Source: Nitrospirales bacterium
Lineage (GTDB): Bacteria; Nitrospirota; Nitrospiria; Nitrospirales; UBA8639
Direction: 5' to 3'
Assembly (NCBI GenBank): GCA_021604005.1
Contig: BQIV01000008.1
Location: 62,001-126,000 of the forward strand
Length of the DNA: 64,000 nucleotides
In this document: piece after piece, positions 45,201-54,115 of the stretch
How positions within the stretch are numbered: position 1 is the stretch's first letter
How the letters are laid out: every line of letters begins with the position of its first letter
The notes under the pieces: generated by a model
What the model was told of the DNA's origin: nothing
The model's input: the letters and a program-made list of their open reading frames with translations, nothing else
Databases searched by the model: none
Made by a program: the position numbers and the translations under genes

Positions 45201-45260
45201 CCAAAATGGAAAAGTTAGCTCTTCAACGTCCAGCGTCGGCTCAACGGCGAGCGCGTAGGC
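45020..45260 (-). pseudogene. Decayed gene in R2a, minus strand
   Basis: The minus strand keeps coding-like segments in shifting frames: DGALEVDPNCGCAFEVRAE, then LASEHGKIAHR, then MSNLPPDMAAKVKSAIKSV with TVDV-stop (45091-45020). The last segment differs from the R2b copy almost only at third codon positions, so it evolved as protein-coding sequence. No family recognised. Frame breaks indicate a pseudogene or very short overlapping genes. Confidence 0.5.
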
Positions 45261-45345
45261 GGGTGAATACGTGGAGGAGGTTGCGGGCGGAAAGCGAAGC
45301 GTATCCACTTGGATAACAGACTTTATCCACACTATTCCCTCCAAT
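45201..45345. other. Junction between module 1 and module 2
   Basis: 145 bp between R2a and R1b, locally GC-rich, with no second copy in the window and no gene. It is where the two modules join. Confidence 0.4.
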
Positions 45346-45622
45346 CAAAGACTCCAAAGACTGCATGGGTTGACATTTTTAACGAAACAGTTCACACTCA
45401 TTCCCTAGCCAAGGCCGGTCCGGGAGGGATTCGGCATGGGATCAGTTGTTCGACGAAGAAGAATCTCGAAAAAGCCCTTGGGGTCGTATGTGCCCCAAGG
45501 GCTTTTGTGTTTTGTGGCTCCTTGTGGAGTTTACACTGTGGAGGAGAGACAACCTGTGAGAACCGAAGGCATAGGAGAAGATGAGACGAAACAAAAAAGG
45601 GATTTCTATTGCACGTGATGGT
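45346..45622 (+). repeat. Module repeat R1, copy b
   Basis: Second copy of the repeat at 33832-34115, 11.5 kb downstream in the same orientation, preceding the multicopper oxidase gene. The block from AAGGCCGGTCCGGGAGGGAT to the terminator is nearly identical. Confidence 0.78.
45471..45513 (+). terminator. Intrinsic terminator in R1b
   Basis: GCCCTTGGGG (45474-45483) pairs with CCCCAAGGGC (45493-45502), followed by TTTTGTGTTTT. Confidence 0.88.
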
Positions 45623-45741
45623 GAACATATTTGGGTACCAGTGGGTTTATTCTCATGTGTCATATCAACCAATGACTCTATTTCTTGGCCATGCCCCCCT
45701 GTTCTCACCCTCCCCCAGTGCTCTACTTAAGAGGGAGAAAT

Positions 45742-47796
45742 ATGATGAAAAAGCGCTCTATTGTTTTCAATATTCTGGGTATGGTGATGGGAGTCCTCTT
45801 CGTGCAAGCTGCTCACGCGAGTCTGAGCCTGGTGTCCGCTACAGATGTCAATCCCGACCCGAATATCTTTGAAGCCTATCTTACGGCTGATGAACAGGAT
45901 GTGATGATCGATGGCACCACCGTGCATGCGCTGGTCTACCGCGATGATCCCCCTGGTGGTGGGGGCGCACCCGCAGGCATCCCTGCCCCCATGATCGTCG
46001 TGACCGTCGGTGACAAGCTCATTATTCATTTGAGAAACGAGCTCGACGGTATTTTTCAGGAGAACTTTCTCGTTAACGAAAAGACGAGCATTCACTGGCA
46101 CGGGATCGAGCTTGACAACAACAGCGACGGTACGGCGGTCACCCAAGATCAGCTTCGTCATGGTGATACCTACGTGTATCGATTCACCGTTACTCGTCCA
46201 GGCATTTTTTGGTATCACCCGCATATGAAGCCAACGGGCCAAGAATTCGCAGGCATGTACGGTGCCCTCATCGTCAAAGATTCCCGCGAGGATGACCTTG
46301 AAGAAAGGGGAAGGATCCCAAAGAACGTCCGTACCATCATCCTGAGTGATATTGAGTTCGTTGACAGGACGGATGTGCAACGTGACCCTCGCCTGGAATC
46401 TCACATCGGTGTTGTCGGATTTCAGGACGGGGGCGGGATAGGAAACTTTAAAACCGTGGACGCGATCGTCGAGTTCTGTGCAGAGGAACTCAGCCGTGGT
46501 GCCCTTATTGACCCCAATACAGGGTGTAGGATTCTTTCCGGTGATACGGTGTTGGTGAATGGGGGGGTGGTAAGAGCATCCACGCACACGATCGTCGCGA
46601 AATCCGGCGAAGGCATTCGGCTACGTCTGATTAATCCTTCCATTACGCGATATTTTCGACTGAAACTCGTTGGCAATACAGACACAAATGGCAATCCAGA
46701 CTCCAATTTGTATCGCATCGGCGGTGAAGGTGGCTTACTGGAAAGCGTGCGCTTAGAGGGCGGAGTGCTGGGTCGGTGGAATACTGGCTACGAGAAAGGC
46801 GAAGTCGTCTTGGCGCCCGCTGATCGGGCTGATGTTGTGTTGGTGCCTCGTGGAAAGAATGGAGACATAATTAAGATTGTCAGTTCATTTTTTGATCATA
46901 GGCCTAAACCTGGAGGGGGAGGTGCCACAGTAACAGAACCGTTCGATGTGTTATTTGTTGAGATTCAAGGAGTTGAGACTCCTGCATATAGCGTTGCCGA
47001 GGGTGACAAAGTTCTTGGTTCCGGAGCAATAGAGAACCTCAAGGCTCGCGTGATCACTCACCATTTCCAGCCAGTGCCAGCTGGTCAACCTGGGTCGATG
47101 GACGAAACCATCAGATTTACGACTCAAGACATTTTTACAAATATCCCCACGGAGGGCAAGGTCATAGGCCCAAGGATAGATACAATCCTTGGCCGTTTTG
47201 AAGACAGTGGTATTAATTTCACCGCGGTGGCTCATGCCGCGTCCACGCGCTATGCCGTCGCCGGAGAGGTCCTCGAGCTCACCATCAAAAACGAAACTCA
47301 GGCCCATCATCCATTCCATTTACATGGTGCGTCATTTCAGCCTGTGAAAATCTTAAACAATGCTGGAGCCACGCTGTTTACCTTCACACACAACGAATTT
47401 GTGGACAACTTTGATATCCATGATGGCCAGCAGCTTGTTTTTCGGGTCCGGTTTGATGATCGGGCCGTGATTTGTGATGATGTCATTTTCCCATATGCTT
47501 GCTCCAATTCAACGTCTAGAGGCGCGGCTGGCCGTTGGCTGTTTCACTGCCATATTTTTCATCACGCCGCATTGGGCATGATTTCCGAAGTAGTGGTGCT
47601 GACTCCCGACCTCAATGGTGATGGGTGTGTGGATCAACGTGATGTGAGTGTGGTGTTCGCCGATCGCAATAACGGGGTAGGCGACAGTAACTGTGGGGTG
47701 GCGTGTGATCTGGATGGCGACGGTCAGATTACGGTGTTGGACGCGCGTAGGCTGGTGACGCTCTTCACTAATCCTAGCGGGACGCCGTGTCGTTAA
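45742..47796 (+). CDS. Secreted multicopper oxidase with C-terminal dockerin
   Basis: 684 residues with a signal peptide (to about 28) and three cupredoxin domains. Copper ligands are all visible: HWHG at 118-121, WYHPH at 157-161, HHPFHLHG at 522-529 and HCHIFHH at 602-608. A dockerin-like pair follows at about 620-684 (DLNGDGCVDQRDVSVVF; DLDGDGQITVLDARRLV), nearly identical to the one in tyrosinase. It should oxidise phenols or metal ions with O2 outside the cell. Start ATG 45742 (or 45745) follows GAGGGAGAA. Confidence 0.92.
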   Translation: MMKKRSIVFNILGMVMGVLFVQAAHASLSLVSATDVNPDPNIFEAYLTADEQDVMIDGTTVHALVYRDDPPGGGGAPAGIPAPMIVVTVGDKLIIHLRNELDGIFQENFLVNEKTSIHWHGIELDNNSDGTAVTQDQLRHGDTYVYRFTVTRPGIFWYHPHMKPTGQEFAGMYGALIVKDSREDDLEERGRIPKNVRTIILSDIEFVDRTDVQRDPRLESHIGVVGFQDGGGIGNFKTVDAIVEFCAEELSRGALIDPNTGCRILSGDTVLVNGGVVRASTHTIVAKSGEGIRLRLINPSITRYFRLKLVGNTDTNGNPDSNLYRIGGEGGLLESVRLEGGVLGRWNTGYEKGEVVLAPADRADVVLVPRGKNGDIIKIVSSFFDHRPKPGGGGATVTEPFDVLFVEIQGVETPAYSVAEGDKVLGSGAIENLKARVITHHFQPVPAGQPGSMDETIRFTTQDIFTNIPTEGKVIGPRIDTILGRFEDSGINFTAVAHAASTRYAVAGEVLELTIKNETQAHHPFHLHGASFQPVKILNNAGATLFTFTHNEFVDNFDIHDGQQLVFRVRFDDRAVICDDVIFPYACSNSTSRGAAGRWLFHCHIFHHAALGMISEVVVLTPDLNGDGCVDQRDVSVVFADRNNGVGDSNCGVACDLDGDGQITVLDARRLVTLFTNPSGTPCR

Positions 47797-47910
47797 AGCA
47801 TAGAGATAAATATTAAAAGCTCAGTCCAACACCATGTTACGGAATCCAGCACTCGAGACTAGGTGTGACTAATCGTAGCTACATAGACAATCACTTACAG
47901 GAGGTAAAAA

Positions 47911-48564
47911 ATGAAAACGACTTGTTCAGCTGTTCTTGCGGTCTCGCTGCTTTGTCTTATGCCCCTTACTTCCCAAGCGATTGAATTTAGCTTTCGCCCG
48001 ACACCTCAAGTGGCGGATGTCGGAGAGTTAGTAGAGGTGCAGCTTAGGATCGAGGGTCTGGCCGGTACTTCCCTAGGTACCTTTGATCTGCTTGTTGGGT
48101 TTAATCCGAGTATCCTACGTTTTGCTGGCGTCACGTTTGGTGACTCCGACTTTAACTTCAACGATCAACTTGCGTGTCCTGGGCTCCCAAGCACGTGTAC
48201 TTTCTTTGGTAGTTTGACCAGTTCCACAGGGCAGACGTCCCCCTTAGATTCCAACATCAACCTATTCGAGGTTTCATTTGCACCCGTTCCACCCCTTGCA
48301 CCTGTAGACGTCCTCGCCACCATGCAGGCGGCCGCCTTTAATATCGGGACATTGTCCTTTGAAGGGCTATCCGTTGGCAATAGCCCGTTGCAACTAGGCG
48401 TCATTGCATTGGGTGATTCCATGGGAAATCCACTACTGACTTCCACCATAAGCCCAGGCAGAATCTTGGTTGGAGAACAGGTTCCTGTGCCGTCAAGTCT
48501 TCCATTACTTCTCCTCGGCTTGGCGGTGCTGGCTGGTGTCGTCAGAAAAACATCGTTACGGTAG
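47911..48564 (+). CDS. Cohesin-like domain protein with PEP-CTERM-type anchor, 2
   Basis: 217 residues: signal peptide (1-23), a cohesin-type domain (25-170; VADVGELVEVQLRIEGL, LGTFDLLVGFNPSILRFAGV) and a C-terminal sorting signal with VPVPSSLP at 191-198, a hydrophobic stretch and a basic end. This VPxP form is a known variant of PEP-CTERM. It follows the dockerin multicopper oxidase and precedes exosortase, repeating the enzyme-cohesin order of module 1. AGGAGG precedes ATG 47911. Confidence 0.82.
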   Translation: MKTTCSAVLAVSLLCLMPLTSQAIEFSFRPTPQVADVGELVEVQLRIEGLAGTSLGTFDLLVGFNPSILRFAGVTFGDSDFNFNDQLACPGLPSTCTFFGSLTSSTGQTSPLDSNINLFEVSFAPVPPLAPVDVLATMQAAAFNIGTLSFEGLSVGNSPLQLGVIALGDSMGNPLLTSTISPGRILVGEQVPVPSSLPLLLLGLAVLAGVVRKTSLR

Positions 48565-48648
48565 ATCTCTGATGAAAGTCCGTGGTGCTCTCTATTCACT
48601 GCAATCTGGTTTCTGGCACCCTTGGAACGATTCACGAGTTTATGTAGC

Positions 48649-50328
48649 ATGTGTGAAGCCAAGCCCAATTTCACCTACGCAGTGACTCAAACCGGCCAGG
48701 GCTCTCACTTGGCAGGTTTGAGTGCCACAGATAATAGCCATCGTAAGCGTCTCTCAATCATCCGCAATGATGACCCTTTAACACGTTCTCTATGGAAGAG
48801 AGCGGGACTGCTCATGGCTGCGGCCTGGGTTGTTGTTGTATTCCTCTTCTGGGACACGGCAACGTCAATGGTGCACGTCTGGTCCAACTCCGACACCTTT
48901 GCCCATGGGTTCGTGATTTTGCCGATCAGCCTGTATTTAATGTGGGCCCGTCGGCATCGAATTACGGCGGTTCGACCAAGCCCTAATCTGTGGGGATTGT
49001 TGCTGCTCGTGGGCTTGAGCGTTGGGTGGTTCCTGGGCGAGTTAATGAATGTGCGGGTCGTCCAGCAGTTTGCCGTCGTGGGTATGTTGCCTGGGCTAGT
49101 CTGGACGGTGTTAGGGACAGGTGTCTTGCGTGCCCTAATTTTTCCGTTGGCCTTTCTTGTGTTTGCGGTGCCCATGGGCGATGAGCTAGTGTCGCCACTT
49201 CAAGATTTCACGGCGTACTTTACGGTTACCGCGTTGCAGCTTTCTGGGATTCCGGTCTTTTGGGAAGGTCGCTTTTTTACCATCCCCACTGGGACGTGGC
49301 ACGTGGCTGAAGCCTGTGCGGGCGTGCGGTACGTCATTCCATCAGTCACCTTGGGATTTCTGTTTGCTGGGGCGGTGTACCAGAGCTGGTTTCGGCGTTG
49401 CACCTTCGTGCTGGTCTCTTTTTTCGTGCCCATTCTGGCGAATGGGTTCAGAGCGTTTGGCTCGGTTCTGCTGGCTCATCTGACCAACAACACCTTCGGC
49501 AAAGGCGTGGAGCATTTCATTTCAGGATGGCTGGGGTTTGGTGTGGTGATGTTCGTGGTCTTCTGGCTGGGTCTAAAGTGGCGTGACACGGCCGATGCAG
49601 CCTCGGGCAAGCGTGGTCACTCAGCTCCCCCCTCTGCGGAGGCCGGCACCGCGGAGGAGAAGACGAGACGCGGCTCTGTGCCCTCCCTTACCCGCCTGGG
49701 GCCGATGGCGATCGGCGGGGTCTTGCTGCTGGCCCTGGCGCCGCTCTCGGTGAAGGCTCTCTCGCACCAACCGGTGGTGTCGGTTGCGCTCAATCCAACA
49801 GCCCCATCGGTGTTGTTGCCCTGGGAAGCTGTGGCGCAGTATGTCGGTAATTGGGTCCCTCAGTTTCGTGGGGCTGATGCGGAGCTGACCCACAGTTATC
49901 GTCACGATGCGCAGCAAGTACACCTCTATTTGGCGTACTATGCTAATTCCCGACAAGGTGCCGAGTTAATTAGCCGAATGAATTTACTAGTCGATGGAGA
50001 ACGCTGGGCCTTGTTGACCGAAAGAGATCGAGAAGTGGTGGTCGATGGCCGTTCGCTCCACGTGCATGAAAGCCACATACGCGCCGCGCAGCGAACCCGC
50101 GTGGTGTGGAGTTGGTATTGGGTCGCAGGGGAGTTTACGTCAAATCCGTACGTGGCCAAACTACTTCAGGCGAAAGCTCGCCTATTTGGAGAAGCGTACG
50201 GTAGTGGTAGTGCGGTGATGGCTCTGGGTACGGATTACGATGGTCAACCCGATGACGCGATCAACATCTTACAGGACTTTCTGCAGCATACGTCGCTCGA
50301 TACACACCTCATTAGCTACTCAAAATGA
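48649..50328 (+). CDS. xrtA: Exosortase A fused to EpsI domain
   Basis: About 559 residues. The N-terminal part has eight or so membrane helices with the exosortase triad: Cys223 (AEACAGVRY), Arg268 (NGFRAFG) and His289 (EHFISGW). The C-terminal 200 residues are a soluble EpsI (DUF3485) domain. Exosortases are thought to cut PEP-CTERM signals and pass the protein to the cell surface. Fusion with EpsI is known for XrtA. The start is uncertain (ATG 48649; TTG 48622 also possible). It lies right after a PEP-CTERM cohesin gene rather than in the usual polysaccharide cluster. Confidence 0.92.
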   Translation: MCEAKPNFTYAVTQTGQGSHLAGLSATDNSHRKRLSIIRNDDPLTRSLWKRAGLLMAAAWVVVVFLFWDTATSMVHVWSNSDTFAHGFVILPISLYLMWARRHRITAVRPSPNLWGLLLLVGLSVGWFLGELMNVRVVQQFAVVGMLPGLVWTVLGTGVLRALIFPLAFLVFAVPMGDELVSPLQDFTAYFTVTALQLSGIPVFWEGRFFTIPTGTWHVAEACAGVRYVIPSVTLGFLFAGAVYQSWFRRCTFVLVSFFVPILANGFRAFGSVLLAHLTNNTFGKGVEHFISGWLGFGVVMFVVFWLGLKWRDTADAASGKRGHSAPPSAEAGTAEEKTRRGSVPSLTRLGPMAIGGVLLLALAPLSVKALSHQPVVSVALNPTAPSVLLPWEAVAQYVGNWVPQFRGADAELTHSYRHDAQQVHLYLAYYANSRQGAELISRMNLLVDGERWALLTERDREVVVDGRSLHVHESHIRAAQRTRVVWSWYWVAGEFTSNPYVAKLLQAKARLFGEAYGSGSAVMALGTDYDGQPDDAINILQDFLQHTSLDTHLISYSK

Positions 50329-50494
50329 GCACCGACTCTTGCTTTGGATTGATGCTTCTGGCAATAACGCGACCAAATGTTTCGACATGAGAAAAGATTT
50401 TCTTGATAGAGTTATCTTCTTCTTGGCTCTTCTTCGTTCTCTACGTTTATAGGATGCGTAACGTCTCAGGAGCATGCAGTGCAACTGTACCATT

Positions 50495-50580
50495 CTTCTT
50501 TGGTAACCCGTCTTTGGCCACGATCGGCTAAACATTAACCCAGCTTTTATCTTTTTCACCAATGTCGGGTCCCGAGAATG
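50495..50580 (+). pseudogene. Remnant of the module regulator gene
   Basis: TCGGCTAAACATTAACCCAG and the following ATCTTTTTCACCAAT closely repeat the 3' end of the gene at 34303-35574 (RLNVHPALISFTNPG). No longer open reading frame remains. A paralogue of the regulator has decayed here, between exosortase and R2b. Confidence 0.6.
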
Positions 50581-50880
50581 ATCTCCCTTTCGAGTCCGGA
50601 TACCATATCCCCGCAATTCTCTTCGATCACGATTTTGATCAAGTAACCCGGGCTACCCACTCATTTTCCTCTGCTGACGACCTGTTCAATCAAGCAACAT
50701 AAAGACTTAACGCGGGTAATCTCTCGGTCTTAAATCAAGTAAGGTAGTTTAAGGGAGTTTCTTGGTCATATACTATTGCTATGTTTCCAAAGCGTTAAAT
50801 TAGGATGCACCCTCAATTTCAAATTTCTACATCCACAAGGGACATTTTAGTTTTTTACAATATATAGGATTAGGTAAGAT

Positions 50881-51126
50881 CAATTCCTTGACCTGCTCTC
50901 CGTGTACGTCAGAGACACGGGGAGTTTTGCCAACGTTTCTGCTGACGTCAGATGGTCATCGTTACAGATTTGATCGCCGACTTAACCTTTGCTGCCACAT
51001 CAGGTGGGAGGTTCGACATCTGATGTGCGACTGTTCTATGTTTGAGGCGAGTCGTAGGATTCCTCTTCGGGCTCAGCACTTTCCTCAAATGCACACCCGC
51101 TATTGGGATCGACCTCTAGACACCCC
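50881..51126. repeat. Module repeat R2, copy b
   Basis: Second copy of the repeat at 44955-45200. It includes a terminator hairpin (CTCTCCGTGT / ACACGGGGAG, then TTTT, 50896-50928). On the minus strand at 51019-50948 it keeps MSNLPPDVAAKVKSAIKSV with TMTI-stop. Confidence 0.78.
50896..50928 (+). terminator. Intrinsic terminator in R2b
   Basis: CTCTCCGTGT (50896-50905) pairs with ACACGGGGAG (50915-50924), one wobble pair, followed by TTTT. Confidence 0.75.
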
Positions 51127-51424
51127 AGGTTGTTTATATTCTTTTTGTGCTCAGGTTAACTTCTTTCCTCATCTTAGCCTCGTCGGTAGCCCCGTTGTTT
51201 CCAATGACTGTTGTGAAGTCTTGAGCTTGTCTCGATTTACCTCCTTTCTCGAATACGAAGTTTTCTTCGCCATTCAAGCGTTTCAATTGGTTTGTAACTA
51301 TCAAAGGATGGCATTGTTGCTCGAATACAATAGAGATTCCTGCTCAGGGCCGGCTGATTTCCATTGAGGTTATCGTATGGTTTCAGATAGGCTCGTGATC
51401 AAAGTACCTTTGTTTTTATATGCC
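51127..51424. other. Intergenic stretch upstream of the cyclase gene
   Basis: About 300 bp between R2b and the cyclase gene. I see no supported gene or repeat. Confidence 0.35.
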
Positions 51425-52117
51425 ATGCAATCTAAGTACACTCATACCGTCTGGGATATTTCCCTGCCTATCTCTTCGAAGACGATCGTGTACCCGGGTG
51501 ATTCTTCTCCACGTCTGACCAATACTTCTGACATTGAAAAAGGCGATCGACTAACCGCTTCCCAGCTTTCCATGAATTGCCATATCGGCACGCATGTTGA
51601 TGCGCCGGCTCATTTCTTGGGAGATGGGGAAACGTTAGATGAATTGAGTCTCAATCGATTCCATGGGCCGGCTGTGGTCTATGAATTTCTCGATCGCGAT
51701 GTCATTACACAAGACGACATACAGAATGTGTCTATTCCTGAGCGCCAGCATATTTTGCTCAAAACCAAGAATTCAGCATTGCTTCAACGTGATGCGTTTT
51801 CGTCCACATATTGTACAGTTTCTCCGACCGTTGCTGAATGGCTGCGTGCCCTTCAACCTCTGTCCGTTGGGTTTGACTATTACAGCCTCGATCCGTATCA
51901 CGTAGAAGGTGGGCATCTGGCGCATATGGTTTTTGCGCGAGCTGGAATTCCAACCTACGTGTGTCTGAATTTACTCGACGTCCCTGCTGGCGAATACCTG
52001 TTTTCAGGATTTCCTCTGCGCTTGGCTGGAGCCGAAGCCTCACCGGTCCGTGCGGTGTTGATGCAGACAGGCGAGAGGGGGTTGCTCAGTGAAAATCATT
52101 CAAGCGAGGGAACTTGA
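51425..52117 (+). CDS. Cyclase family protein (kynurenine formamidase-like)
   Basis: About 230 residues of the PF04199 cyclase family. The metal-binding motif HIGTHVDAPAHF is present, with later SVGFDYYSLDP and HxxF (GGHLAHMVFARAG) segments. The family hydrolyses amide or ester bonds using Mn or Zn. The substrate is unknown. Met at 51425 gives the usual N-terminus (YTHTVWDISLPIS); 51377 is a longer option. It overlaps the next gene by 4 nt. Confidence 0.85.
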   Translation: MQSKYTHTVWDISLPISSKTIVYPGDSSPRLTNTSDIEKGDRLTASQLSMNCHIGTHVDAPAHFLGDGETLDELSLNRFHGPAVVYEFLDRDVITQDDIQNVSIPERQHILLKTKNSALLQRDAFSSTYCTVSPTVAEWLRALQPLSVGFDYYSLDPYHVEGGHLAHMVFARAGIPTYVCLNLLDVPAGEYLFSGFPLRLAGAEASPVRAVLMQTGERGLLSENHSSEGT

Positions 52118-53466
52118 TGATGCAAATCATGATCGTTGGAGCTGGGTCGGTGAGTGGGTTCTTTGGCGCCCAGCTTGCCCGCAAGGATCCTGACGTGTCG
52201 TTTTTGCTTCGGCCGAAGACGCTTGAAGCCGTGAAGGCGAATGGCTTGACGATACGCAGTCAGTCTTTCGGGACCTTTTCTGTTTGTCCGCACTATCTGG
52301 CTTCCGACCCGACTGAGTTACCTGCTCCAGATCTCATTATTCTAGGAGTCAAAGCGTACGACCTTGATGAGGTCTGTCGTCAGATTGAACCAGTTCTGCG
52401 ACACGAGACGATCCTGTTGACCCTACAAAATGGAGTGACTATAGAGGAGACGCTCGCGGAGCGGTTTGGGAGGGAACGTATCGTTGGAGGGGTGGCCTTC
52501 ATCTATTCCAAAATCATTCGGCCAGGCGTGATTGAACATTATAAGCGTGGGGCACTCAAGATTGGGGAGTTGGATGGACGAACGACGCCACGCGTCACTC
52601 AGATCGCAGCATGGCTGACCGACGTGGGTATCACGTGTCAAATCAGTTCCGATATCCGTCGGGCTAAGTGGGAGAAGATGTGCTGGAATTGTGTATTTAA
52701 TCCTCTCACGGTTCTCCTGAACGATTGCGTGTCGAAAGCCTTGGATCACCCTGAAATGTCATCGGTCATTTCGACAATCGTTCAAGAAGTGGTGGCCGTT
52801 GCCATGGGACATGGTGTGTCACTTGGTGAGGCTATGGCTGAGAAAGTCGTACAATCGTCCAAAGAGCTTCGAGATATTCATACGTCGATGTATGATGATT
52901 GGAAGGCTGGACGTCCAACCGAAATTGATGATCTGAATGGGTATATTGTTAGAAAAGGTAAGGAATTTGGCGTGCCGACGCCCGTGAATGAATCGTTAAC
53001 TGCAATGGTGAAGGTGATGACTGAACACAATCCAACAACTAAGGATACATTTTCAATTGAAGGTCTGGTCCTTCAGCGTCTTTCATTCGATCGAAAAAGT
53101 CTACGTCAGCTCTCGGATGAAGCGCAGGTGCCGGATATCAGTGTCGTGATGCCGAAGATGAACGGACGTGGCGTGCGAATGAGTGGTCTGCTGGACGTTG
53201 CCACGTTACAGGCTGAGGCCGATCACGTCACGTTTCATTCGCAAGATGGTCAATTTGCCGCCACGCTGACCATTGCACAGGCACGAGAGTTCGGTATTCT
53301 CATCTACGAAGTCGATGGTAATCAACTTTCTCCAGAGAAGGGGGGCTCTTTCCGTTTGGTAACACCCGGCCTTGGCGATTTGTGTGCCAATGTGAAGCAT
53401 GTGGCAAGAATTGAAATCACCAAAGGGGTGGGCCGAGATACCCGACCACCAGACGTGTGCACGTAA
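52114..53466 (+). CDS. Ketopantoate reductase-like protein with a C-terminal extra domain
   Basis: 450 residues. Residues 1-315 match ApbA/PanE: NAD(P) motif VGAGSVSGFFGAQLA, the QNGV loop, the catalytic Lys region (RRAKWEKMCWNCVFNPLTVL) and the C-terminal helical domain. Residues ~335-445 are additional (PKMNGRGVRMSGLLDVATLQ; PEKGGSFRLVTPG) and resemble the small substrate domain of sulfite-oxidase-type molybdopterin enzymes, but too short for a full cofactor site. Such a fusion is unusual. Coupled to the cyclase by overlap, so its true substrate may not be ketopantoate. Confidence 0.78.
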   Translation: MMMQIMIVGAGSVSGFFGAQLARKDPDVSFLLRPKTLEAVKANGLTIRSQSFGTFSVCPHYLASDPTELPAPDLIILGVKAYDLDEVCRQIEPVLRHETILLTLQNGVTIEETLAERFGRERIVGGVAFIYSKIIRPGVIEHYKRGALKIGELDGRTTPRVTQIAAWLTDVGITCQISSDIRRAKWEKMCWNCVFNPLTVLLNDCVSKALDHPEMSSVISTIVQEVVAVAMGHGVSLGEAMAEKVVQSSKELRDIHTSMYDDWKAGRPTEIDDLNGYIVRKGKEFGVPTPVNESLTAMVKVMTEHNPTTKDTFSIEGLVLQRLSFDRKSLRQLSDEAQVPDISVVMPKMNGRGVRMSGLLDVATLQAEADHVTFHSQDGQFAATLTIAQAREFGILIYEVDGNQLSPEKGGSFRLVTPGLGDLCANVKHVARIEITKGVGRDTRPPDVCT

Positions 53467-53500
53467 TTCGTATCCTGTCGTTCGTCGTTCGTATCTCGTT
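53465..53500. repeat. Dispersed CGTATCTCG repeat, copy C
   Basis: CGTATCCTGTCGTTCGTCGT followed by TCGTATCTCGTTG, the reverse-strand form of the family described at 4411-4468. Confidence 0.5.
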
Positions 53501-53632
53501 GACAGACGCTGTGAGTTGAAATGTATATGGTGGTCTCATAGAATGCGTCTGCGGGCTTGAGAGTATACATAATTTCGGCATTTTTTCTTCTTTTTTACAA
53601 TTCACTGAAAGTTCAAGAAAGGATTGACGTGT

Positions 53633-54046
53633 ATGAAGGAGCGTACGCTTGCGATTATTAAGCCGGATGCCGTGAAAAAACATGTGATTGGGGACATTAT
53701 TCGGCGATATGAAGAGGCGGGAATTCCACCCATTACCCTAAAAATGATGACCCTCTCGAAAGAACAAGCTGAAGGGTTTTATGCTGTGCATAAAGAGCGT
53801 CCCTTTTTTCATGATCTCACGACGTATATGGCGTCTGGTCCTGTCGTAGTCTTAGCGCTGGAAGGAGAGAATGCCATTAAAGTGAATCGTGATTTGATGG
53901 GAGCCACCGATCCAACCAAGGCCGAGGCCGGAACTATTCGTGCGGCACATGGGGCGTCGATTGAAGCCAATGCGGTGCATGGGTCGGATGCGTCGGAGAC
54001 TGCACAGGTTGAAATCGCATTCTTTTTTCCAGAACTGCAGTCATGA
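53633..54046 (+). CDS. ndk: Nucleoside diphosphate kinase
   Basis: 137 residues, full length. [10 protein letters not shown] at the N-terminus, and the phosphorylated His116 lies in NAVHGSD. It balances nucleoside triphosphate pools in the cytosol. AAAGGA upstream of ATG 53633 is somewhat far; TTG 53624 is the alternative start. Confidence 0.96.
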   Translation: MKERTLAIIKPDAVKKHVIGDIIRRYEEAGIPPITLKMMTLSKEQAEGFYAVHKERPFFHDLTTYMASGPVVVLALEGENAIKVNRDLMGATDPTKAEAGTIRAAHGASIEANAVHGSDASETAQVEIAFFFPELQS

Positions 54047-54115
54047 GCGTTAGAAGCTAAAGAGAGCCGAGCGGACAGGTTGCGTCTACTGGGTTCGCAC
54101 AGCGAGGGCATCTGA

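Noticed and set aside
45309-45584. Protein-coding gene across R1b (and its R1a counterpart)
   Set aside because: Both copies share an open stretch, but it runs through a strong intrinsic terminator and differences between copies are not biased to third codon positions.
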